Assembly (NCBI GenBank): GCA_910580075.1
Contig: CAJTVR010000043.1
Coordinates: forward strand, 1-39,922
Direction: 5' to 3'
Source of the DNA: an uncultured Eubacterium sp.
GTDB lineage: Bacteria > Bacillota > Clostridia > Lachnospirales > Lachnospiraceae
Length of the DNA: 39,922 nt
Positions 16,544-24,220 of this stretch are shown here, piece by piece; position 1 is the stretch's first letter; every line of letters begins with the position of its first letter. The translations under genes were made by a program, and so were the position numbers. The notes under the pieces are model-generated. The model saw only the letters and a list, made by a program, of their open reading frames with translations, searched no databases and was not told where the DNA came from.

Positions 16544-17215
16544 TTATCCGAAGAAATTATATTTTCCAGCAAGATATGACTGAAGATTTCCCTTTGCATC
16601 ATACTGGCTGGATACACTCTGTGTACATGCTGCAGCATTCTCAGATACCTTTCCTGCAACCAGGGCTGTCTTTGCTGCCAGTCCGTTTGCACCGCCAAAG
16701 ACACTTTGAATATCTTCAATGGATGCATTTTTGAGTTTTTCAGCATCCACAGACAGTTTTCCGTCTTTTCCAGCTGTAATACCGATTTTTTCAAGCGCTT
16801 CGCTCTTATCTTCTACTGCATCTTTTAACATCATGCTGTAGTAATGATCCAGTGTACTGTCTGACTTGCTAAGGCCTGAAAGCGTCGCATTATACTGATC
16901 GATAAAGCTCTCCACCGTCTTATATGCCTCGTCCTTGTTTTCACTGTTTTTGATTTTTTCCAGAAATGACTCTTCGCCAGTCTCCGCCAGTTTATCCGCC
17001 TGGTCTCTCAGGCTGTCAGCTGATTTTTCCAGTTTTTTGTAATTTTCAGCTGCAATGCTGGATACTTTCTTCTTATTATTATCCTTTAATGCATCCAACA
17101 GCGTTCCCCCGTCAGACCCGCTTTCATTATTAATATAGTTTAAAAGGTTCGGCTGATTGATTGGGATCCCTGTCCTTTTTGCTGTTTCGTTCAGCATCTG
17201 TGTCGTAATTCTCAT
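16544..17215 (-). CDS. Short FliD C-terminal-domain-like protein
   Basis: The 223-residue product has features of the FliD (flagellar cap) C-terminal domain. These are a helix with FIDQYNATLSGL (FliD has V..FV..YN), a following TLDHYYSMML helix, and the diagnostic EKIGITAGKDGKLSVDAEKL, then a helix ending in DIQSVFGG as in FliD 'DPEAVKKLF'. The central D2/D3 cap domains are absent, so it is not a normal cap of about 450 or more residues. The rest is helical and Ser/Lys-rich. The ATG has AGGAGG upstream. A perfect SigD-type promoter lies 49 bases before the start, which independently links the gene to the motility regulon. No signal peptide, as expected for flagellar-type export substrates. 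The exact role is unknown. Confidence 0.7.
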   Translation of the reverse strand: MRITTQMLNETAKRTGIPINQPNLLNYINNESGSDGGTLLDALKDNNKKKVSSIAAENYKKLEKSADSLRDQADKLAETGEESFLEKIKNSENKDEAYKTVESFIDQYNATLSGLSKSDSTLDHYYSMMLKDAVEDKSEALEKIGITAGKDGKLSVDAEKLKNASIEDIQSVFGGANGLAAKTALVAGKVSENAAACTQSVSSQYDAKGNLQSYLAGKYNFFG

Positions 17216-17263
17216 TGTATAAACCTCCTGTCTGGCACTTTTACCGTGTTTGTTTCATATATT

Positions 17264-17290
17264 ATATCGGCAAAAAACAGCAGAAGTTTA
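17264..17290 (-). promoter_or_regulatory. Sigma-28 (SigD/FliA) type promoter
   Basis: The minus strand reads TAAA (17290-17287), 15 bases, then GCCGATAT (17271-17264). This matches the Bacillus SigD consensus TAAA-N15-GCCGATAT at every conserved position. Transcription would begin about 42 bases before the ATG at 17215, leaving room for the AGGAGG site. An overlapping TATAAT is present but has no sigma-A -35. It should drive the three genes from 17215 to 14502. Confidence 0.85.
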
Positions 17291-17304
17291 CAGCGAATGT
17301 CACG

Positions 17305-17328
17305 AACGGACGATTTTGTCCGTTTTTT
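17305..17328 (+). terminator. Plus-strand intrinsic terminator or attenuator upstream of the hydrolase gene
   Basis: AACGGAC (17305-17311) pairs with GTCCGTT (17318-17324) around GATTTT, and TTTTTT follows on the plus strand. No plus-strand gene ends nearby. It either insulates the divergent SigD promoter or ends a short leader RNA ahead of the metallo-hydrolase gene. Confidence 0.6.
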
Positions 17329-17387
17329 GTCACCATAAATTTGATTATCCAAACACGCTTCCAGAACTTCCTTTTTCAGACTGGCTG

Positions 17388-17396
17388 TGATAAAAT
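17388..17396 (+). promoter_or_regulatory. Extended -10 promoter for the metallo-hydrolase gene
   Basis: TGATAAAAT (TG-N-TAAAAT) matches an extended -10. The hexamer 17 bases upstream (TTCCTT) is a poor -35. Transcription would start about 75 bases before the ATG at 17479. Confidence 0.4.
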
Positions 17397-17478
17397 GAAA
17401 AACAAAAAACCTGCTGAACAAAAACACAAACAGATCCGTGCCCCGTCAGCCGGTTTCATTCTGGAAAGGAACTTAACA

Positions 17479-18225
17479 ATGAAAGTTACATTTTTACATC
17501 ACAGCAGCTTTTTGGTAGAATTAGATTATACAATTCTGCTGTTTGACTATTTCGACGGCAGCCGTGTAAACGGTTTTCACTTTACAGGAACCCTTCCGCA
17601 GCTGGATACAGACAAGGATTTCTATGTATTTGCCAGCCACAAACATCAGGACCACTTCGATATGGATAACCTGAAGCTGGCCGGCCAGTATCCAAATGTC
17701 CGCTTTATCTTTTCCAAAGACTGCAAAATGAGCGGCAGTTTTTTGAAAAAACATGGCTATCAGGACAATATCCGCAGTCAGATTACGTATGTTTCTTCCG
17801 ATAAGAAATACGAAGAAGGGAATATTCAAATCCGCACGCTTGCCTCTACAGATGCAGGTGTCGCATTTTGTGTCTGTGCAGAAGAAAAACACATTTACCA
17901 TGCTGGAGATTTAAACTGGTGGTACTGGGAAGGTGCCGGAGACCTGGTAAACGGGCGTATGGAACGGGATTTTAAGCGGGAAATGCGTAAAATTCAAAAC
18001 GAACACTTTCACCTGGCCTTTGTTCCGCTAGACCCGCGCCAGGAAAAGGATGCGTTTAAAGGATTTGGATATTTTATGCACAATATCGATGCAGACCATG
18101 TATTCCCTATGCATATGTGGCAGGATTATTCGCTGATTGAAGCCTTTAAAAAGAGAACTGATAATGATTATTTTTTAAGCAGAATTATGGATATTACAAA
18201 AGAGAATGAAATATTTACATTTTAG
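17479..18225 (+). CDS. Metallo-beta-lactamase-fold hydrolase
   Basis: A 248-residue MBL-fold protein of unknown substrate. The zinc motif HxHxDH is seen in FASHKHQDHFDMDN. HAGDLNWWYW supplies the later histidine/aspartate, and FPMHMWQDY near the end supplies the last histidine. The start KVTFLHHSSFLVELD resembles UlaG/YtnP-like single-domain hydrolases. The ATG at 17479 is chosen because GGAAAGGA precedes it; the frame stays open upstream to 17215, but that part is Phe/Cys-rich and not family-like. It stands alone on the plus strand, divergent from the SigD-driven genes and convergent with the lipoprotein gene. Confidence 0.85.
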   Translation: MKVTFLHHSSFLVELDYTILLFDYFDGSRVNGFHFTGTLPQLDTDKDFYVFASHKHQDHFDMDNLKLAGQYPNVRFIFSKDCKMSGSFLKKHGYQDNIRSQITYVSSDKKYEEGNIQIRTLASTDAGVAFCVCAEEKHIYHAGDLNWWYWEGAGDLVNGRMERDFKREMRKIQNEHFHLAFVPLDPRQEKDAFKGFGYFMHNIDADHVFPMHMWQDYSLIEAFKKRTDNDYFLSRIMDITKENEIFTF

Positions 18226-18261
18226 AATCCGAAAATAAAACCTGGGCTGATTATAAAAACT

Positions 18262-18284
18262 GGCTGCCCGGCGTCCGGACAGCC
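18262..18284. terminator. Bidirectional terminator between convergent genes
   Basis: GGCTG-C-CCGG, loop CGT, CCGG-A-CAGCC forms a nine-pair stem with one mismatch. The minus strand continues AGTTTTTA, so it should end the chemoreceptor-lipoprotein transcript. The plus strand continues ATTCTTT, a weaker signal for the metallo-hydrolase transcript. Confidence 0.65.
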
Positions 18285-18322
18285 ATTCTTTGTACCGCAG
18301 CGCCCCCTGAATTCTCCCGCTG

Positions 18323-18766
18323 CTACTCCTTTTCGCTCTGCACCACCACAGTATCCGGATTTCCATTCCGTGCCTGCTCAGCAACCGCAGCAGACAGTTT
18401 CAGAAAATTAGACCCGGAACTGGTTGCGCCGCTTACCATGTCAATGCCGTCTGTCTGCTGTTTCTCAATCAGCTGTGCAACATATCTTCTCGTATAGTCA
18501 TTTGGATAAGTGCCTGTAACAGAAGCCATATTTTCCATATAAGCATTATCCCATGCCTTTATATAGCCGCCCGCATTTTTGGCGTTAAATTCTGCATATA
18601 CGATTTTGTCATCTTTTACCATAATGCACAAGTATTCTTTCCATCCATGAGAATAATCAGACATTTCCGCTGTATAAAAACCGTCCTTTAATACAGAGCC
18701 GCAGCCGCTGAGCAAGAAAGAGCAGGCCATGGATGCGCTTAATAAAATCAACCGAAATTTTTTCAT
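18323..18766 (-). CDS. FMN-binding-domain lipoprotein
   Basis: A 147-residue exported lipoprotein. The signal peptide ends in a lipobox (SFLLSGCGS), so the mature protein is anchored outside the membrane by its cysteine (about residue 22). The rest matches the small FMN_bind domain: DGFYTAEMSDYSHGW, then KDDKIVYAEFNAKNAGG, and the flavinylation-type motif SGATSSGSNF near 117. In FMN_bind proteins FMN is attached through a Ser/Thr at this motif by ApbE. It starts 34 bases after the chemoreceptor and is probably co-transcribed with it. A redox or electron-transfer role is inferred; no other redox gene is nearby. Confidence 0.75.
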   Translation of the reverse strand: MKKFRLILLSASMACSFLLSGCGSVLKDGFYTAEMSDYSHGWKEYLCIMVKDDKIVYAEFNAKNAGGYIKAWDNAYMENMASVTGTYPNDYTRRYVAQLIEKQQTDGIDMVSGATSSGSNFLKLSAAVAEQARNGNPDTVVVQSEKE

Positions 18767-18800
18767 CTGAAATATAACCTCCCTGCAGTGTACGATATTT

Positions 18801-20780
18801 TTATGAATCTGCCCCAGACATTTTCTTTAATTTTACCTGTGACACATACTGGTGCAGATTTTCGGCCTGTGAAAGAGAATCTGCGGCCATCTGGTCTGTT
18901 TCTTCTGCCATTCTCTGATTTTCATCTGCAATATGCTGAACAGAATCTAACTGTTCTATAACCTGGGATACGGCATGCGTCTGCTCTTTTGCCGTATCTG
19001 AAATCTGGACAGAGATTTCACGGTACTGCTCGGTAACATTTTGAATCTCACGGAATGCAGCTGCTGTTTCGCTGGCTGCTTCAGATCCTTTTTCAATAAT
19101 TTCTGCAGCACGTCTGATAATATCGTCTGTCTGCTGCAGTGATTCCGATGTCTTTCCTGACAGCTGTCCGATTTCAGCTGCGACCACTGCAAATCCCCGT
19201 CCGGTCTCTCCGGCACGGGCTGCTTCAATGGAAGCATTTAAAGAAAGCAGGTTTGTCTGGAACGAAATATCGTTAATCAGTTTGCTTATTTTGGAAATCT
19301 CTTCTACAGAAGAACTAATTTCTGTCATAATATCAAGCATACTGTGCATATATGTGTTGCCAAGTTCCGTTTTTTCAGTTGCATTTTCCAGGCAGACTTC
19401 CATTTTATGCACATTATCTTTATTTTTTTCAATAGATGCAGTAATACTATCCATACTTTTTCCCAGCTGCTGCAGAAGTTCTGTCTGCTGCAGGGATGCG
19501 TCTTTTAACTGTCCGGCATGGTGGGACACCTTTAGTGAATTTTTGTTTACTTCTTCTGAAGACTGGTTCATGCGCATCATCGTCTGATTCAGGGAAACAG
19601 TGATATTATCCAGCGATTTTCTTATGGAAGCAAAATCTCCGTCAAAACTGTCTGGTATTTCGACCGTAAAGTCTCCGTCTGAAAGCGCTCCCAGGCAAAG
19701 TTCGATATTATGAATATATGTATTCAGGCTTGTAATTGTTTTGGCCAGTGCATCTGTCAGTATTGCTGTCTCATCCATACTTTCTGATAAAATAACGGCA
19801 TCTGTCAGGTTGCCGTTCGCAAGCTGCTGCAGACGGTCTGTGGCCAGACCGAGTGATACCGAAATTTTCTTAGATACGACCGAGGCTGTAACTGCAGATG
19901 CAATTAACAGCAATACCGTAAACAGTACTGTCAGGGCAATGGACATAATAACGGTATCCATAAACTCTATCACAGGTGCATGAATTAACAGTGCCCAGTT
20001 CGTCCCCGGAATCGGTGCATACCCGGCAAAGCAGTATTTTTTGTTAAACAGGATAATATCAGATCCCGTCTGATATGACAGCATATCCTGAAACGCCTCT
20101 TTTGTACTGTTAGAAGATGTCAGATCAAAAATATTTTTCTGACTGATGATATTCGATGTATCCCTGTCTCCAATGACCAGTCCGTCAGCATTTGCAATCA
20201 GAGCGCTTCCAGTGTTTCCTGCAATAAGCATGCTTAATACATCATTTAAAATATCATATTTGTAGCTTCCGACCAGAAATCCTTCCACTTCATCATTCAC
20301 TTTAAACGGAGCTCCAACGTTCAGCTGCAGGATTTTGTTATCATAATACGGGTCACCGATTACAATATTTTCCGTCTCAGTCAGATGCGCAAAATAGTTC
20401 TGTCCAGCGATCGTATCAGGAGCATTTTCATCTCCGTACAGTTTATTCCCGGAAAGATCGTAAGCACACAGCCACACAAATTCGATCTGGAGCTTTGCCT
20501 CGTCCAGACATTTCTGTCTGGCAGTATCACTCTGTTTCGGGTCGTTAAAAACAGCTTCTCTGGAAAGGTTGTACATGCGCTCGGTCAAAAGATGCAGGTT
20601 CGAGCTGATGCTTTGTGAAGCAATCCGTGCGGTTGTCTGCATATTGTCTAATAATGTCATATTTGTGGAACTAATATTGCCGGCTGACATAATTACAGTA
20701 ATCAGAACTGATAAAAGAATGGCAACCGACATCACACAAAACATTATTTTTCGTTTGATTTTATGAAATTTTCTTTTCAT
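18801..20780 (-). CDS. Methyl-accepting chemotaxis protein with Cache-type sensor
   Basis: Transmembrane chemoreceptor. The 659-residue product has a first membrane helix (about 10-32), an extracellular double-Cache-like region (about 35-275) with YDLSGNKLYG and the family-like FAGYAPIPGTNWALLIHAP, and a second helix (about 277-302). HAMP-like and linker helices follow, then the cytoplasmic signalling domain with the conserved hairpin tip SFQTNLLSLNASIEAARAGE. No C-terminal CheR/CheB pentapeptide is seen. The ATG at 20780 (MKRKFHK) is preferred, because the upstream GTG at 20792 overlaps the AGGAG ribosome site. The upstream promoter looks sigma-A-like, not SigD-like. Ligand unknown. Confidence 0.93.
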   Translation of the reverse strand: MKRKFHKIKRKIMFCVMSVAILLSVLITVIMSAGNISSTNMTLLDNMQTTARIASQSISSNLHLLTERMYNLSREAVFNDPKQSDTARQKCLDEAKLQIEFVWLCAYDLSGNKLYGDENAPDTIAGQNYFAHLTETENIVIGDPYYDNKILQLNVGAPFKVNDEVEGFLVGSYKYDILNDVLSMLIAGNTGSALIANADGLVIGDRDTSNIISQKNIFDLTSSNSTKEAFQDMLSYQTGSDIILFNKKYCFAGYAPIPGTNWALLIHAPVIEFMDTVIMSIALTVLFTVLLLIASAVTASVVSKKISVSLGLATDRLQQLANGNLTDAVILSESMDETAILTDALAKTITSLNTYIHNIELCLGALSDGDFTVEIPDSFDGDFASIRKSLDNITVSLNQTMMRMNQSSEEVNKNSLKVSHHAGQLKDASLQQTELLQQLGKSMDSITASIEKNKDNVHKMEVCLENATEKTELGNTYMHSMLDIMTEISSSVEEISKISKLINDISFQTNLLSLNASIEAARAGETGRGFAVVAAEIGQLSGKTSESLQQTDDIIRRAAEIIEKGSEAASETAAAFREIQNVTEQYREISVQISDTAKEQTHAVSQVIEQLDSVQHIADENQRMAEETDQMAADSLSQAENLHQYVSQVKLKKMSGADS

Positions 20781-20822
20781 AATGGAAAACACTCCTTTGT
20801 TCGTACAGTATAGACTCTGAAT

Positions 20823-20851
20823 AGTATATCATACCTTTATAAAAATTCCAC
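20823..20851 (-). promoter_or_regulatory. Putative sigma-A promoter for the chemoreceptor gene
   Basis: The minus strand has GTGGAA (20851-20846), 17 bases, then TATACT (20828-20823), about 42 bases before the preferred ATG. The -10 is good and the -35 poor. No TAAA-N15-GCCGATAT is present here. Confidence 0.4.
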
Positions 20852-20873
20852 TACATTTTAGGAAAAAAACAGC

Positions 20874-20926
20874 AAAAAAACGTATGTTTATTTAAGACAG
20901 CTATTCGCCATCTTAAATAAACATAC
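20874..20926 (-). terminator. Strong intrinsic terminator of the acyl operon
   Basis: GTATGTTTATTTAAGA (20926-20911 on the minus strand) is perfectly complementary over 16 bases to the repeat at 20897-20882, with a 13-base loop, and the transcript continues G-TTTTTTT. It lies 34 bases after the ligase stop and separates the acyl operon from the chemoreceptor promoter. Confidence 0.85.
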
Positions 20927-20960
20927 TTATATGAAACTGCCATTTCTGACAGCACAGAGA

Positions 20961-22469
20961 TTAATACCGTTTAATTTTCTTAGAAGGTGTCTTCTCAAAT
21001 TCGGTATCACGCACCTTTAAACTGTAAACTTTCTTATGGGCAGGCGCTTCCTTATTATAAGAATCAATCAGCTCCTGCAGTGCTGCCCCAAGATCTGTAA
21101 TTCCTTTTTTCTGCACATATTCCATATCCGGGAAAATTTCTGCTTCTATAATGCCGTCAGCATCACGGACAAGAATTTCCTGAACCAGTCTGTCAGCACC
21201 AATTTTATTTTCCAGCTCTTCCGGCGATACGTTTTCTCCATTTTTCGTAATGATCAGATTTTTCAGACGCCCGGTAAGATGAATGTATCGGTCCTCATCC
21301 ACATAGCCTAAATCCCCGGTACGCAGCCATCCGTCGACTAATGTTTCTTCTGTTTCCTTTGGCATCTGGTAATATCCCATCATGACGCTGCTGCCGCGCA
21401 CCCAGATTTCGTTGTCTACGGTCTTTGCATCACAGTTTGGCATCAGTTTTCCTACGGTATCTTTGCGGATATCCCAGCCTAAATTCGTACTGATGACCGG
21501 AGCGCATTCGGTCATGCCATAACCCTGCAGAATCTGAATTCCGTAGCCTTCAAATAAATCAATCAGAGCCGGATTCAGGTAAGCACCGCCGCTGCAGATT
21601 GTATGCAGCTGTTCGCCAAATACTTCTTTTTTCACAATTTCTGCCGGAAGTCCCGCAGCTTCCTCGAGTTTTTTTGCAAGTGTTTCGATCATAAGCGGAA
21701 CCATCAGAATCATATCCGGACGGAACAGTTTGATATTTTTTGCAACACGGATTAAGGAATCATTGATGCAGATAATACTGCCAAGTGAAATTCCTTTTAA
21801 AATATCCATACTCAGGCAGTAAGCATGATGAATCGGCAGTACAGATAAAATGACTGTTCTGGCTGGAATTTTCATATCCAGGCAGGTTGCATTTTCCGCC
21901 AGGTTGCGCTGGGTCAGCATAACGCCCTTGCTTTTTCCAGTCGTCCCGGATGTAAACATAATGGTACAAAGCGATTCCGGATTTGCCCAGTGGTCGTAAC
22001 TGCCCTGGTGATCTTTCATCAGCTGCTGAAATGACAGTACATCCTGTGTGCTTTCTTCCTGCTGCATGGAAATCACATATTTTAATTTAGGACAGCGCTC
22101 TTTTGCAATGGCAATTACGTCTTTGCGCACTTCATCAGCTACAAACACAGTCACATCTGCCCGCTCAATCAGTTCGCACATTTCTTCTGCCGGAAGGGAT
22201 ACATCTAATGGTACTGCAACACTGCCGCTGTTTACAATGCCAAGATAAGAGACAATCCATGGATAAGACGTCATTCCTGTCAGTGCAATGTGGTTTTCCT
22301 GTTCACCCAGCGCTTTTAAAATGCAGGAAAAACTTTCACTGTCCTGCTTTAACTGATTATATGATTTTGCTTCTATTTCGTCTTTTTTCACTTTATACCG
22401 TACAGCATCTGCATCGCCAAATTCCTGTGCGGCATAATTGACTATTTCATGTATTGTATTACATACCAT
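20961..22469 (-). CDS. AMP-forming acyl ligase (acyl-CoA/acyl-ACP synthetase family)
   Basis: A 502-residue adenylate-forming enzyme that activates a carboxylic acid as acyl-AMP and passes it to a thiol. The core motifs are all present: A3 TIMFTSGTTGKSKGVML (about 168-184), A5 LQGYGMTECAPVIS (about 313), A7 WLRTGDLGYVDED and HLTGRLKNLI (about 380-400), A8 NGENVSPEELE, and the C-terminal catalytic lysine in TPSKKIKRY. The ATG at 22469 (MVCNTIHEI) has GGAGG eight bases upstream; an in-frame TTG at 22484 overlaps that site. It is the last gene of a five-gene operon directly after a free-standing carrier protein, so loading that carrier is the likely job. The acid substrate is unknown. Confidence 0.88.
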   Translation of the reverse strand: MVCNTIHEIVNYAAQEFGDADAVRYKVKKDEIEAKSYNQLKQDSESFSCILKALGEQENHIALTGMTSYPWIVSYLGIVNSGSVAVPLDVSLPAEEMCELIERADVTVFVADEVRKDVIAIAKERCPKLKYVISMQQEESTQDVLSFQQLMKDHQGSYDHWANPESLCTIMFTSGTTGKSKGVMLTQRNLAENATCLDMKIPARTVILSVLPIHHAYCLSMDILKGISLGSIICINDSLIRVAKNIKLFRPDMILMVPLMIETLAKKLEEAAGLPAEIVKKEVFGEQLHTICSGGAYLNPALIDLFEGYGIQILQGYGMTECAPVISTNLGWDIRKDTVGKLMPNCDAKTVDNEIWVRGSSVMMGYYQMPKETEETLVDGWLRTGDLGYVDEDRYIHLTGRLKNLIITKNGENVSPEELENKIGADRLVQEILVRDADGIIEAEIFPDMEYVQKKGITDLGAALQELIDSYNKEAPAHKKVYSLKVRDTEFEKTPSKKIKRY

Positions 22470-22536
22470 AAATTTATCCTCCAAATTCTTTCTGCTGACA
22501 AAAATCCTGTTACTGAATCCGCCGGCTGAAACGGTA

Positions 22537-22764
22537 TTATTTTGACAGTGTTTCTAAATAATCAGCAGCTTCCTGCACAGTACGGATATTTGCCGCTTCC
22601 TGCTGGTCGATTTCGATATCAAACTCGTCTTCAAGTTCTCCAAGCATACTCATAAAATCAAAAGACGTAAACTTTAAATCTTCCATAAAGCGGGACTCCG
22701 GCTTTACGTCGCCTGGATCTACTTCTACATAATTGCTGATAATCTGTGCCAGTTTTTCAAACAT
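22537..22764 (-). CDS. Free-standing acyl carrier protein
   Basis: A 75-residue acidic four-helix carrier. S34 in LKFTSFDFMSML occupies the position of the phosphopantetheine serine (DSLD/TSFD type). The pattern LAQIISNYVEVDPGDVKPESRF before it and EFDIEIDQQEAANIRTVQ after it are typical of ACP/PCP folds. The motif differs from the GADSLD of fatty-acid AcpP, so this is a dedicated carrier. It lies between the ligase and the condensation-like acyltransferase, with GGGGAG before its ATG. No phosphopantetheinyl transferase gene is in the window; the housekeeping AcpS or another one must prime it. Confidence 0.88.
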   Translation of the reverse strand: MFEKLAQIISNYVEVDPGDVKPESRFMEDLKFTSFDFMSMLGELEDEFDIEIDQQEAANIRTVQEAADYLETLSK

Positions 22765-22816
22765 TTGTTCTCCCCTTTTCTTAGTCTGATTCTATCTATT
22801 CGCTAATCTTTAATTC

Positions 22817-24220
22817 CTAAATCAATTTAATAATATCGCCTACAGGCAGATTCGGATTTTCAATGCCTTTGAACATAATTTTGCAAAGATAATAATATAA
22901 GTATTCCAGCTGTTTTCTGCTGACAGCCCGCACCTGGTGCTCAAAATTAAAGTCCAGTCCGTTATCATCCGGGCGGTGCATAACCGTCAGATACATTGCC
23001 TGTGTTGTAGCTCCGTTGGAATACCATTTTGTTTTATAATGAATGCCGCCTAACTTGTCCAGTCCGTTCTCCTGCAGTGTCATCGGCTGGTATGTCAGGG
23101 CCATCGGCTCATATGTCTGTCCCGGCGCTGTCGGATACAGGCTGCTGCGGTATCCAAAATAATCTACCGGATTATAATTGGCATGACGGAACATTTCGTT
23201 CTGCTTATCCCGGATTTCATAAATTGCGTCAATAAAAGTACGGTCCTTTGAAATAATGGTACGGAACGGGAAGGAATGGATTCTTGTACCTCCGCTTCGT
23301 TTTTCTTTTAATGTCGCACGCCTTGCGATTGCTGTGTTAATGGATACATCATCATTATCATTTTTTTTCTGAAAATATGTACGCAGTCCCATCAGCAGCA
23401 GGCAGGTAAGAGAGATATGGTATTTTTCACAGAAATCCATCAGGCGTTTAGTAGGTTCTTCTTCCAGATGAAAGATATCAATATCCGCATCTACCGAATC
23501 CGATACATTCACAGCCGCACGCAGATTCGGATTGCCTGATTTTTCACGCTCCATCTGCAGTCTGCCGCTTCCTTCTATGCCATTGTAAATCGGCTCAGAT
23601 TCTTCTATCAGTTTATGGAAAAATGCTTCATCACGCTGTTTTGCCTTGCTGCCTGCTTCATAGGCAAGGTCTTTTTCAATCTGTTCGATATAAGAAGACA
23701 TTGGCTTTGGATATGGAACATCTTCATACATCTTATTACAGTATAATTCGATAATATCACGCAAAAAGCAAATTAGAGACTGGGCATCCATCAGTCTGTG
23801 GTCTGCCAGCAGATACACACCGTCAAATTCGTCCGGCGTACGAATCATCACAACACGGTTCATCGGAATATCCTGGCTGGTAAACGGAACCCGTGTCCAG
23901 CTTTTCATTGTGTTTTCTGCTTCTTCCATCGTCTGTCCCGTAAAATCCACAAACTCAATGTTGCGCTCTTCTTTTTCAGCTACATACTGATACCATGTAC
24001 CGTCTTTATCTTTCACAAAACGCACACGCATGCACTCGTTGCGCTGATACGCCTCGTAAATACATCCCTTAAGCACATCCCAGTCTAAATCAACTTCTAT
24101 GGTAAGGCTTGTTCCAATATTTAAAACTTCTTTTTTGGGAGAAAAATTCAGATAATAAAAGTGAAATTTCTGTGCTTTTGTCAGCGGATATACTTTGTAC
24201 CCTTTTCTCGTTTTCATCAT
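22817..24220 (-). CDS. Condensation/ester-synthase-like acyltransferase
   Basis: A 467-residue protein of the chloramphenicol-acetyltransferase-like superfamily (NRPS condensation domains, WES/DGAT, alcohol acetyltransferases). YLLADHRLMDAQSLICFL (about residue 134-151) carries the HxxxD catalytic motif (H139, D143). The C-terminal half has HSFPFRTIISKD and AMYLTVMHRPDDNGLDFNF, like the second CAT subdomain. The N-terminus (VYPLTKAQKFHFYYLN) resembles condensation domains (PLT..Q...). It is expected to transfer an acyl group from the adjacent carrier to an alcohol or amine. The start overlaps the hydrolase stop by four bases (ATGA), indicating translational coupling; a second ATG follows at once. 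Confidence 0.75.
   Translation of the reverse strand: MMKTRKGYKVYPLTKAQKFHFYYLNFSPKKEVLNIGTSLTIEVDLDWDVLKGCIYEAYQRNECMRVRFVKDKDGTWYQYVAEKEERNIEFVDFTGQTMEEAENTMKSWTRVPFTSQDIPMNRVVMIRTPDEFDGVYLLADHRLMDAQSLICFLRDIIELYCNKMYEDVPYPKPMSSYIEQIEKDLAYEAGSKAKQRDEAFFHKLIEESEPIYNGIEGSGRLQMEREKSGNPNLRAAVNVSDSVDADIDIFHLEEEPTKRLMDFCEKYHISLTCLLLMGLRTYFQKKNDNDDVSINTAIARRATLKEKRSGGTRIHSFPFRTIISKDRTFIDAIYEIRDKQNEMFRHANYNPVDYFGYRSSLYPTAPGQTYEPMALTYQPMTLQENGLDKLGGIHYKTKWYSNGATTQAMYLTVMHRPDDNGLDFNFEHQVRAVSRKQLEYLYYYLCKIMFKGIENPNLPVGDIIKLI

Noticed and set aside
17215..17478. N-terminal extension of the metallo-hydrolase frame
   Set aside because: The extension overlaps the SigD promoter and a terminator hairpin, has no ribosome site and is not family-like; ATG 17479 has GGAAAGGA.
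20823..20851. SigD promoter for the chemoreceptor
   Set aside because: I looked for TAAA-N15-GCCGATAT upstream of 20780; a TAAA is present but no GCCGATAT at the right distance.
20961..22469. Full NRPS module
   Set aside because: The adenylating enzyme, carrier and condensation-like protein are separate single-domain genes, not one modular synthetase, and the ligase could be an acyl instead of an amino-acid activator.
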